From positions 1,178,001 through 1,242,000 of the forward strand of contig OY725492.1 in the NCBI GenBank assembly GCA_963281255.1: 64,000 nucleotides of DNA. The letters run 5' to 3'. The stretch is from Aphrocallistes beatrix (taxonomy: Eukaryota; Porifera; Hexactinellida; Sceptrulophora; Aphrocallistidae). Position 1 is the stretch's first letter, and every line of letters starts with the position of its first letter. The translations under genes and the position numbers were made by a program. Under the pieces are notes generated by a model. It did no database searches. It was not told the origin of the DNA and saw nothing but the letters and a program-made list of their open reading frames with translations. Of the stretch, positions 1 through 11,600 are shown piece by piece.

Positions 1-434
1 ACTAATCGAATATGTTATAGCTAGTCCAACCGAGATTGGAAGGAATGGGCATTTACAGTATGCCCAAAATTATTGGCAATGAACTTTAACTTTTCATAAT
101 ATTAAGCGTATGTTTAGGAAGAGTATTATAATTTCAGGATTACTTCATTTCTGAGTTTTCATTCTATATATACACTATTTTGAGTGACACTATCATACCA
201 TGCGGTTCCACCAGCACCTTTTCTGGAATGCAAACTCATTTTTTTGTAGCGATCTTTTCAAAATCCGCAGCAACTGTCTGCCACAGTATATCAATGTATT
301 CTTATTTACTACTGAATTTAGTTATGTAAACATCTAAATATGTTTATATATTTTAGTTGTGTAATTTTGGAGTGTTTGTTAAAGGATTCATCAAGATTTA
401 TGCACTAAAAAAAAGTTTTTTGCTAATATAATAC
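1..434. other. AT-rich non-coding flank
   Basis: No coding exon, RNA gene or recognisable element is visible. It precedes the family B array and is probably intron of the RNF213-like gene, whose 5' part must lie further left. Confidence 0.4.
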
Positions 435-808
435 AATTTTGCTTCGCTTACTTGCGCTGCCGCAGCTTGCGGACACTGTGTGTCCGCAGAGTCGCCCTGC
501 AGGCGCCTGGAGTTACTCATTCTGACATATTTTGGGTTTTTACTTAAATATTGATTTTTTACTTTATATAAATATTGTAAACTAAGGTTAACCAATAATT
601 ACTCATATTGATCTGAAAATATAATATTCAAATTCTACACCACTGATGTTAACCGTTGGAAGCTAGTCTCTAGCATCATTTTCAAAATTCGTCAAATCGT
701 GTGAAAATATGTATATAAAGCTGTGAAAATATACACATAGCCTTTTTTATTGTTATACACTATAATATAATTGAGATATCTATATAAGCTTTAAAGCATT
801 AATAACAA

Positions 809-1315
809 CAAGCGCGTTCACTTGCTTGCGCTGCGCGGCTGGCGGACACTTTGTTTCCGCCGGATGCGCCCAAAGGGCGCCTGGAGTCATATTGATTAAT
901 TATAAGGGAAATAGCTTCTCTAAACACGTCTGTCCTACTGTTATGATCGATATCGTACAAAAAAACACCAAATTTATCAATTTTTAAAATTTTTATGAGT
1001 AATGATGACGTCATAAGAAAGTGATGAGTCAGATATGTTAGTATACAGATTCTATTCAAACTTCAGCCTTCTATCTCCTATAATGGCTGAGTTATGCTCG
1101 AATAACTGTATTGCTTAACTTTTAAAAATGTGACAATGACGTCATAATTCCATGATGAGTCAACATTTTGGTCTGAGCTCAGAACTTACTGGAGCCATAG
1201 CCAAAAAGCTCCCACATGCCTAAAATCAGCTTTCTGGGCCTGACAGTTTCTTCAATCAATTCGTTACAGATATATAGATATATATATAGATTAATCGAGT
1301 TTTAATAGTAAGGAT
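809..1315 (-). mobile_element. B2 Helitron-like element nested in a B1 copy
   Basis: The interrupted B1 copy supplies its own empty site: the sibling at 2776-2790 reads AATAACAATGGCAGCC, whereas here AATAACAA is followed by CAAGCGCG, then about 500 bp, then AAGGA and TGACAGCC. The element therefore sits between A and T without any target duplication. In its own orientation it begins TCCTTACTATTAAAACTCG and ends GAAGCGCGCTTG. Confidence 0.7.
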
Positions 1316-2531
1316 GACAGCCTACAATAATGTCGTACAATGATATCTATTGTGAGAGTGAAGCCGTACATAGTATTGTATAGAAAAGGTGTGAACATTG
1401 TTTTCCTTTTTTTTGCAGAGGTGTGAAAATTTCGCTTAGATTTTTGAATTTAATCGTAGATTCATCATTTGACACCTACATGCCAATTTTCGTATCTCGA
1501 CGACTTGCCAATTCTTCAATCAATTCGGACAAACAAACAAAAAAAATCCTAGCATTTTAATATATAACAAGCGCGCTTCGCTTGCTTGCGCTGCGCGGCT
1601 TGCAGACACTGCGTGTCCACAGAGTCGCCCTGCGGGCGCCTGAAGTTACTCAATCTAACCTATTTTGGGAATTTTTTTATTTCATATAAATATTGTGAAC
1701 AAAGGTTAACGAATAATTTCTCATATGGATCCGAAGATATAATATTCAAAATCTACAGCAATAAAAACTCCATGTCAACCGTTGGAAGCTAGTCTCTAGC
1801 CTATTTTTGTAATTTGTTTACTTTTTTTGTTTACTTACAAAAGTAAAAAAATAATTCATCATATAGATCTGAAAATATGATATTCGAAATCTACACCCCT
1901 GAAATCCCTATGGCAACCGTTTAAAGCAAGTTTCTTGCATATTTTTGAGATTTGTTTACTTTATGTTTCTAATGTAAACAAAAGTAAACAAATAATTTAT
2001 CATATAGATCTGAAAATATGATATTCGAAATTTACACCCCTGAAAACCCCATGTTACCCATTGGAAGCTAGTCTCTAGCATTATTTTCAAAATTCATCAA
2101 ATGGTGTGAAAATATGTATATAAAGGTGTGAAAATTTGCAGATAATCTTTTTTATTGCCATACACTATAAAACATTTAAGATATCAAACATAAGTTGTGG
2201 CTTTGAAGTATTAATAATAATGACGATCTATTCTAGTGTCGTACTTGAACCATCTAATTTATATTGTGATAGTGTAGTCATTTATTTTGTATAGAAAAAG
2301 TGCGAAAAATTGTTTTCCATTTTTTTTGCGGAGATGTGAAAATTTCGCTTAGCTCTTAGAACTTAATCGTAGTCATATCATTTGACACCTACATGCCAAT
2401 TTTCACATATCTATGACTTCTCAATTTTTCAATCAATTCAGACAAACACAAAAACAAAAACAAAAAAATCCTAGCATTTTAATATATAAGATACAAGCGT
2501 GCTTCGCTTGTTTGCGCTGCGCGGCTTGCAG

Positions 2532-2638
2532 ATAAAGTAAACAAATTCCCAAAATAGGTTAGATTGAGCAACTTCAGTTGCCCTACGGGCGCCTGAAGTT
2601 GCTCAATCTAACCTATTTTGGGAATTTGTTTACTTTAT
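2532..2638. repeat. Perfect 46-bp inverted repeat (hairpin)
   Basis: Arms 2532-2577 and 2593-2638 are exact reverse complements around a 15-base loop. The arm is ordinary B1 internal sequence; the left arm is an inverted extra copy of the normal right arm. Confidence 0.95.
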
Positions 2639-3280
2639 GTATCTATTGTAAACAAAAGTAAACAAATAATTTATCATATCGATCTGAAAATATGATATTC
2701 AAAATCTACACCCCTAAAAACCCCATGTCAACCGTTGGAAGCTAGTTTCTAGCATAATGTAAGTTACTGTGTTGAAGTATTAATAACAATGGCAGCCTAC
2801 AATAGTGTCGTATGATGATTTATATTGTGAGAGTGAAGCCGTACATAGTATAGTATAGAAAAGGTGTTGAAAATTGTTTTTCATTTTTTTTGCAGAGGTG
2901 CGAAAATTTCGCTTAGATCTTAGAACTTAATCGTAGTCATATCATTTGACACATGCCAATTTTCATATCTCTACGACTGGCCAATTCTTCAATCAATCCG
3001 GACAAACAAACAAACAAACAAAAATATCCTAGCATTTTAATATATAAAATAATTCATAGCCTACTACAATAAGGCCTTTTCACTGAACAATTTTTCATGG
3101 TACCAGGGATAAGATAAAGTGGATTTTCTTACGCACCCATAATATGTTATAAATAATTTTTGTTCCAAATCTATTTTATCATTTGTTTGATGCATAACTA
3201 TATGAAACTATCAATGTTATGGCTGTTTTCTTTCTCTGCTATATGGTTCCTTTTTACTTTTACGTTGTATTTGTTCTTGA

Positions 3281-3946
3281 ATGTTAGCTCTCAACTGTTT
3301 CTATACATATAAGGATGCGCCACGCAGCAAAGGGGCAATGGGGAGGCGGGATGGACCTACATGGAAGTATCCGGCAAGCCAATTCCCTAAGAAGGGTCGG
3401 TGCTTTATTTGGGACTCGGACAGGCACTTTATGACCCAATGCCCGGAACGGCACTGTGCGAAATGTGGCGAAAGAGGACACGAGGTCCGCTATTGCCCAC
3501 ATACACCAAGTCGAAGAGGGGTATTTCAGGCCACGACGCAGCATAGTGTTGTACATGAGTTGGCGGTTGTGGTACCAGTTAAATGGAGCGGCAAACCCAT
3601 CAATGTAATGATGGACACGGGGGCGGATCCTTCGGTGGTGGACAGAGGCACCGTACAAAAGATGAATATCCCTTACAGCACAAAGCACAGGCAAGTGTAT
3701 GGGCTAGGGCGGACAGCGCTTGTGGTCTATGGTACGCCCTGCGTGGCGATAGATGTGGGGGATGGTCGACCACTAGAACACAAAATCGAAGTACTCGATA
3801 CTAACAATAGGGTGGTTATATTGGGGCGAAGGTTCCTCGCGCGCTTCAAGAATACTACTTTCGATTGGGAAAACATGAGAGTTAGGCTAGGTGGTTGTTG
3901 GAAAACCTCTTTAGCTGCGGCACGCGGGGGATACGCGGCGACTTGA
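3281..3946 (+). pseudogene. Retrotransposon gag zinc knuckle plus aspartic protease fragment
   Basis: The 221-codon frame has one good CCHC knuckle (CAKCGERGHEVRYC), preceded by a degenerate one, then a retropepsin-type active site VMMDTGAD followed by about 90 residues of protease. It stops before the RT, which lies in another frame. Capsid is not recognisable upstream. The layout fits a Ty3/gypsy polyprotein. With no LTR, RNase H or integrase it is inactive. Confidence 0.8.
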
Positions 3947-4058
3947 GCAGAAATTATGCAGACTGAGATGGGAAAGGAGGGAGATAGCTTGGAGGCCAGG
4001 TTCGATATAAACCCGAAACTATCACCGCGAGAAGAGCCATACACAAGGTGCTGTCGAG

Positions 4059-4763
4059 ATGGAAAGACGTTTTCGCGGAGAACCCGAAGAGCCCGCGCGA
4101 AATTGGAACCGCGGAACACGTTATCACTCTTTCAGAAGCCGGCCGTTGCGTGTTTCTCCGGAAACTGAGGCGGAGGTATCCAAGCAGATAGATGAAATGC
4201 TCGAGAATTTGGATCATACGTCCCTCTTCTTCCTCTTGGGCGAGTCGAGTGCCCTCTTAGTGAAGAAAAAGGACAGGACCCATCGATTTGCCGTAGATTA
4301 CCGGGATCTCAACGATGTGACGAAGCGAGATGCCTATCCGATGCCGGATCCCCGAGATGTTTTCGATCGTATGGGAGGGGCAGCTGTATTCTCTACACTG
4401 GATGGGGCATCCGCATACTGGAGCGTGCCTGTGAAGGAAAAGCATAGGGAGTTCACTGCGTTTGTTTCAACGCGCGGTCAGTTTGAATTCAACCGCATGC
4501 CTTTTGGATTGTCAAACTCACAGGCTACCTATCAGCGAGCGGTAGACCAGGCTCTACGAGGGTGTCCGAATGTACAGACATCTGTTGATGACACATGTGT
4601 CCACTCGCCCAGTTTCGATACGCACCTGGAGCATTTGGATGAGGCTCAGTTGGCTATTCTAAAAATTGAGGATGAAGAATGTGAGAATTGGGCTTTTGAG
4701 TGTACTGATTGCTGTATTGACGGAAAAGATATGGGTACGTTGTATTTTAATGACTTCAAGTAA
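4059..4763 (+). pseudogene. Ty3/gypsy-like reverse transcriptase fragment
   Basis: RT blocks appear in order: FAVDYRDLN, FSTLDGASAYW, FNRMPFGLSNSQATYQR, and the catalytic box as SVDD rather than the usual YVDD or FVDD. The frame ends shortly after in non-homologous sequence, so thumb, RNase H and integrase are missing. It is offset in frame from the protease part. Confidence 0.85.
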
Positions 4764-5475
4764 CTGTTTACTCAACAACAAGGCCAAGAATATTACTTCT
4801 ACCACCTCTTGTCCCAAAGATACTCAAAGGAAGATACTTAAACTTACCTCTAATTAATATATGTATATATATACATATATACACCTATATATTTATGTAG
4901 TATTCCTTGTCCGTCAACTAAATTATGCCAGCAGTCAGTAATATCATTATTGTGGGGGAGAGGATGTATAATTACATGATATTAAATATATCATTGTATT
5001 AAAAACTCGACTTTATCTTATCCCTGGTCTAAAGTAGTGAAATGGCCTGTATGTAGTAGGCTATGGATAATTGTACTTGAGTTTAATCCTAACTAAGAGT
5101 CCTAATTATTAGTTAAACTATTACTTTAGTATAAAATTGTGAATTTAAGAGCGAATTTATTATTTTTGCATCGTCATTTTATCCTAAAGTCATTTATTCA
5201 CCTAATTCTGACTTTTAAAACCTACTATATCTTGCTGTATCCTTTGAGCAAATAATAAAAATTACACAACTAAATGATATTTACATACATGAATATTTGC
5301 ATAACTAAATTCAGTGGTATATTGTAATACATTGATATACTGTGATAGATGTTTGCTAGGATTTTCAAAAAAAATAATTATTAGCGACCGTAGAGCGCCT
5401 AAATTTGATGTGACCATACGCGATCAGAGAGTTGAAAATCAATTCTATTTTGTGTTCATATTTTCCTCTTTCCAG
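4764..5475. other. Element end and intron sequence
   Basis: It contains an AT microsatellite (about 4855-4892), the right TIR of the captured element to 5065, and otherwise plain AT-rich sequence ending in a polypyrimidine tract before the first recognisable RNF213-like exon. Confidence 0.5.
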
Positions 5476-5641
5476 ACGGAGTTATTACATACTGACAGGC
5501 ATATATTCCAGAAGAAGAGATTAATTAGATGTATACAAAAAGCTGTAAACAGATTATATGATCCTTCTGAAGGAACTGATAATAGAAAAGCAACTAGGAT
5601 AAGTTATGTTGCTCATCTTTTATCAAATAGCCAGTATACAG
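5476..5641 (+). CDS. RNF213-like exon 1 of window
   Basis: Acceptor CTCTTTCCAG, phase 0 start, donor GTATGA, phase 1 end. It encodes KKRLIRCIQKAVNRLY, matching the region upstream of the RNF213 E3 module. The first visible Met (5314) is in the intron, so the true 5' end is elsewhere. Confidence 0.75.
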
Positions 5642-8600
5642 GTATGAAATATATAGCATAAAAATTTACAATTTATTCGGATATACCATAGCATTCTAAG
5701 TATTCATTTTTCAAATGAATATACTTAAATAATGTATTCTTTTTTCACTCGTGTAATTCTTATGTGACTTGCATGGATGTGCATTCTGGAGCGTAGTCAG
5801 GGGTCTTCCACGGCCTGCTGATGGTCTATCAGGACCTGCAGATTTGTCGTTTTAGGTTGCTGCAGGCCCAGGTCGGAGTGACTGGCCACGCCCCCTTGTG
5901 TTCACCAATGCTACGTCTGTCAGACTGTAAACACAATCTTACGATATCTAATAGTTCGATTTCTAGTTTTATATTTTTCTAGAATTAGCTGATTTGACTT
6001 GCAAGATTATTTGTCACCTTTTGAACCGGAGTACTCGATTGGAATACAGCAAGGAATGGTCTCACATTATAGCTTTACAATCCGACTATTCTACAGTCTC
6101 GACTGCTTTCATGGAGATTCTATCTACACATATCGATGATCTTATTGTACCATTGTTTGGTGGTATATTAGCTATCATTGACACAAACGATAATTTGGAT
6201 CTTGCATTTTCTAAGCAACAGTATATTGAACTTGCTTGGAAACTAATTTATCAGGATGAAAACATATTACTGTGGAATTCTCTAATCAGCGAGCGTTCAC
6301 TAAGATCCCCCAAATCTTTTCTGAACCATTCTAAAGGATGTTTGCTAAAGAAGAATAAATTTCCATTTTTCAAGATAATCTATCAGCAAGTAAATTGCTT
6401 GTATACTGACATGGTTATAAAGTTTGGTAAGGCCCAAAATGCAATCATTCGCTTGATTCGTAAAAGTGGCGGATGCGTTGTGAAATGTCTTTGTCATTCT
6501 ATTGTATATAATATATGGATTATTACTCATAACACGTTTTCTAAAAGTGTTCTATTTATCGCACTAACAAATTTAGTTAAATGTCTATTAATAATTATAA
6601 CTTGTCATAACTCTGACAAAATTTGTGAATTCACTAACAAATCACCTCTAGAGTTACAACAAATTTTGGTAGACTTTTAACTAGATTTATTAGTGCATTA
6701 ATTAAAATATAACTGTTTCTAAAACATTAGCAATGTTTGACTCAATGCTATAATAAGGTGTATTTAGTGACAATTTTTTGTTTATTTTCTAACAAATTGT
6801 AGGACTCGAAGAGACCAGAGAGATATTTGAAGATAACTTCAATCGATTAGCAATTGGCAAAATACTCTCCACACAGTTTGACGCAAATAGTTATCTTAAA
6901 TTGGGAAATGATTATATGATGGATTTTGTTCTACTTCACATGGTGACTAGCAAAGATTCAAACCAGCTATATCGAGTAAATTAGTAACCTAATACCTTTT
7001 GTAAGAATCAAAGTCAGGGTAAAAATATACCTCGGATTTAAATGCTTAGAATTCTATAAATCTATTTATTTTATATTATACTGTACTCGTATATTGCATC
7101 ATGTTAAAAGTTGATAGATAAATACTAGCTGACGAGAGGTTGCGATTCCACATTTTCGTTTTCGTAAATGGTCCTTGTTGCATAATAGTCATATTTAGAC
7201 CACTTTTGGATATTGTACTTACATGATAAATACTTGATGTAGAAGTCTTGCTAAAGAGTTTTATTTTAATTTATTAGAAGTCCCTAAGTTAACTAAATTT
7301 AGGTTATTTAATTTTTTTCATTCAGATATTCAAAAATTTTACTTTTCCATCTCGTAGACTTTATATATAATCATGTCTGTCGCTGCTTCTAAATGCAAAG
7401 GAACAACTGAAGCCCTGAATGTTGATGAAAAACAGCCACAAAATTTACCTGAATATAATATACCAAGTATTCATATCGCATATTCTATGGTAAAAGATAG
7501 AATAGACTTTGTTAATGAGGCTTTCAACCTTGGATTTCAATTTCATAAAAATCATCCTATTCTGACTGATAAATGCCTATCAACACCGAATAATTACTTT
7601 ATGCTACAAAATATTGACTTCGACATTTTCAAGTATTTGATTGATGAGTGTTGGAGAAATGTTTCAAGGTTGCAAGTCCCCAGAGATCCAGCATCCCTTT
7701 TAGAAAGGTTCGCCGACTACAATTATTTGATAGAGCATAACTCGACTTTTTTCAAAGATTATGTAGAAGAGATTAGTTTTCTTCGGTAGGTATGATCAAT
7801 ACTGTTTATTTGTAACGCAAGCGAGTAAAGCGCACTCCTAAATTTGAGTAGCTCTTAATGCTCTGTGTATGTAATTAGGGGAAACTTTATAGAGTAATTT
7901 ATATTCTAATGTTTGAATGAAGATAATTTATTGAATATATGTATATAGGAATAAGTGGGAATGCATTAAGTGCGCAGTCCTATTTATTACTCATTTTTTA
8001 AATGAGGACGCATTTAGAGGAGTCAAGTCAAGAAAGAAAATTGCAATAAAGTCAACATATGTCTTCGAAACAGCTTTCAAAATATTAACCGAAGTAAGCA
8101 GTAAGAATTTTATATCTTCAAATTGCTTCCATTCCGATTATTAATATTAACACATTCTCTAAGGGAATCTACTAATAAATGTTGTTTTTAATATAAATAT
8201 CATTTTCATGTAATGGAATAATCCGAGTTATTAGTGATCTAGAAGGTGATTCATTGGCTATGCAACATTTTCTAAGATATAAGCAAAATTATTTTTCTCA
8301 TTGAAAGGAAGGCATCAATTTGAGAAAGTAGATTAGTTGGATACTATATTTTGTAATTTATAGTATGATATCATTGAAAACCTCTTACCGGTTAAAATAG
8401 GGATCTTATTTAGTCCTATTAATCAGAAATGACTACATAAGTATATTATTTCACAGGTGCTACGTATTGATGAAAACAATTTCAAATCTCAGAGAAGTAT
8501 TCAACAGATATTGGATATCTTAAAATATGTAAATGAAAGAATTATGTAAGTTTGAATAAACGATTTTAATAAACCGAACAAGGTTTCTAGGATATTTCAA

Positions 8601-11600
8601 CTTATTCGACAATTTATTTACTTATAAGAACTTGAAATAATGAATGTATCCCCATTTTATTAGGTTACTAAAATCAGATAATCTTCATCACATATGTGAC
8701 TCATTAACAGACTATTGCAGGTAACTATTTATATTCAATTAGTCAGCAACAATATTTCTGATGGTATCCGTTGTTTATCAATTCTATATATATTTACGAT
8801 ATTGCAGTTGTCATCAAAATCTATGGGACCTCTTTCAAGATCGTGCTGCACATTTCTTCCTTCAGCTCCTAATGAATATTACTTTCTCATCTGATACAGC
8901 TATTAAAGACGACCTCCTAACGTTTTTAATTAAATTCATATTGAATTTTCAAACTTTCAATAAAGAAAAAAACCCACTTAATAAATTTTATTTGTTCAAC
9001 TCCAAAGATATTGAACCTTCCCCATCACTCCGATATATTTTATTGCGGTATCTTTTCACAGAAAACAGGTAAATACCATGCTTTATATTTCGCTATTCAG
9101 ATTATTACTCACATTACTTCTAAATTTTCAGGTTTTCAAATATTTTTAAAGACCAGATTGTTATGGATATGAAAGAAATATATTCCAAATTAGAATCAGG
9201 AAATAATGTTTTTGAAGGAGATCTTACATTTCTTGTTTTACAATGTTTAGAGGTTAGTATTAAATGAAACAATTAACATATTGGAATATCTATTTATTTA
9301 CATTCGTTTTCACAATATTATGAACGTAACTTTAGACTTCAAAACCGCTCACAGACGGGATGGGATGTGGCATCTTTAGTGCTGACTCATGTTGTCACAG
9401 GAAGAATTAGCATAATGCTGTAGAGTCATCGATACTAAACATTAAATCCATCACAAACGCGCTTTATGCACTTGCGTAGCACGGCTAGTAAACACTTTGT
9501 GTTCACAGAATCGCAACTGGAAGCATCTACGAGTGCCAAATATTGATTATTTTCAGTCAGTGGCAGCGCGAGGGTGGGGCCCGATGAGGCCTGCGCCTCA
9601 CCTGAATTTGCTGTGTCTCCCTTGTTCTCCACTTGTGCTCCATTTGTAGTAGAGCGATAGCGCCACCTCTGTCTTCACTAATTCATTTCAAATTTGCATA
9701 CTTTATGATTCTATTGTAAATAAAAAATATCAAAATAAAATCGAAAATACTTTTTGCTTTCATCTTTGTAGACAAAAATGTCAGTACCTAGGATCTGTGC
9801 TGCTAATAATATTTCTAAGTCAGTACCCCAAGATCCTAATCTGTCCATCAAGCTTATTTTGAGATATTCTTCTATTGTGTTGCAACGCGCTTCGGGTAGC
9901 AAATCATTTCGAGCGTTACAATACTTGGAGCATGTTTCTCTATATTCTCCTTTCATTTTTTGTATAAAGAGCCCTCTTATTTGTTGGTGATAGCTATCTG
10001 TCCCTGCAATTACGTAAGACAGTGATCTAAATAGGCAATTGCCATCTGGTGAGATTTTTTTCTCTCTAGAAGGTATTAGCTGTCGAATTTCCAGGGATTT
10101 TTCATTAGCTTCGTTCTTATACAAAACACCCTTTGTATACGTCATTTGCAGAAATTTGCATTTTTCTTTCTGCCAGCTTTGTGTTAGTGGATTGAAATTT
10201 CCGTGATAAAAAAATGTAATCCCTTCAACGGAGATAGGTTCGTCATCAAGGCTATCATCATAATGCATTGCTCCATTTTTTCCGATTGGTTTATGTTCAG
10301 CTGAAGGATTTCGATCACTTGTAGATAGGCATTCAGAACAAGGAGGGATGGCAGGGATTCGATTGGATAGTGATTGAGAAGTTGAAACCTTTCCAGGTTC
10401 AAAATAACTTCGCTTCTTTTTTTTCTTCGCCCAAATTTCTTCTATTTGATCATCGCTTCTGAAATTTATTTTTCTTCTTTTTATAATTTTATCGCTTAAT
10501 GATTCGAATGCAAACCGAAATGCTCTGATTCTACCGACAATGCCTTCGCGTATTTTACGAATAAAATCTCCCGGCCTTAGTTTGGATTCGTTTTGTAATA
10601 TTGTAATTTTGACAATTCTCATCCAGTTCTCAGCGACCGCATTTGTAAATGTAATTCTTGCACTATTTGGAAATAAATTCGGACCTAATATGATTCCTGA
10701 CCAGAGGGAACATATAGACATGTAATGTGTTACTAAGAATGTGGGTAGACTTGGTAGAAAGTGTATGTTTTCCTTGCAATGGTCGTTCCGTTTTTTCTTC
10801 TCTAATTCAGTAATAAATTGTGTGCATTTGTTTAGTTCGCTCTGAAAATAGATACCAATGGTGATCTTGTTTTATAGGTATTGCTATCTCCCAAATTATT
10901 GTCTAGTTCTTCATCAAGGTCTTCCAAATATTCCAGATCAATATTATATTCGTCATTACTTAGGCTAATGGCATTGTCAAGCTTATGAAAAAAATCCTTA
11001 ATTTCTGGGTAGTTCTTTTTAGCTAGACTTGTGATACATAATGCAACAAAAAGTTGCTTCAGTTCGTCTAATGCTGTACAGCTAACAAATCATGCCATTA
11101 TAAACATGACTTTTCTTTTTTTTATTTGCGGCAGCTACAAGAAAAGAGCATTTATTGCTATTTGTACTATTCTTATTAATCCTATGATATAAGAACTTTA
11201 GTACATAAAATGGATATTTCATTGATATCTTTTCATTCAATATGTTTGTCCATTCTGGTTCTAATTTGTTCTTAATTTCCAAAAACTTTGAGATTCTTAA
11301 CCATTCATGCATTGTTAAATGAATTTCGCCTTGTTCAATCTCATGGGTTGCATCATTCCTATTTGATAAGATAGCATCATCACGAAAATTATTTTCTGCT
11401 AATGGCGAACTTGGACACGATATACTTACAAAATCTGAAGAAACTTCACACGGTAGATCAGAAAATTTAATACTTATAGGTAAGGATGTAGTGATAAAAT
11501 TTGTTTGAACCTGTGATTGAATGTTGTATCTGTTGTTGCGCCATATATTCATAAGCTTTGCTCGTAGTTCTAGACGATTTCGACCATGTACAATTTTTGC

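Larger units (their letters stand above)
435..3045 (-). mobile_element. Head-to-tail array of three B1 Helitron-like elements
   Basis: Three copies lie in the same (minus) orientation at about 435-1566 (interrupted at 809-1315), 1567-2490 and 2491-3045. Each begins on the plus strand with a CAAGCGCGCTTCGCTTG hairpin motif and a second hairpin with GCGGACAC/GTGTCCGC arms. Each ends in a (GTTT)n-rich tract followed by CCTAGCATTTTAATATATA. There is no coding capacity. Assignment to Helitrons/Helentrons is inferred from the terminal hairpin and the absence of target duplication in the nested copy. Confidence 0.65.
3055..5065. mobile_element. Family A TIR element carrying retrotransposon gag-pol fragment
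   Basis: The ends are inverted: CATAGCCTACTACA at 3055 and its complement ending GGCTATG at 5065, with similarity continuing about 65 bp inward through GGGATAAGATAAAGT. Flanks are AATAATT (3048-3054) and GATAATT (5066-5072), a 6/7 match to a 7-bp target duplication. No LTRs and no DNA transposase are seen; the interior is a broken Ty3/gypsy-like polyprotein. Confidence 0.75.

Noticed and set aside
2522-2640. Structured ncRNA or miRNA precursor from the perfect hairpin
   Set aside because: The arms are duplicated B1 transposon sequence; nothing marks a mature small RNA, though small-RNA data could reopen this.
7373-7789. A stand-alone 138-codon gene starting at Met 7373
   Set aside because: The frame is open upstream to a good acceptor and aligns with RNF213; the Met is internal and the end is a splice donor.
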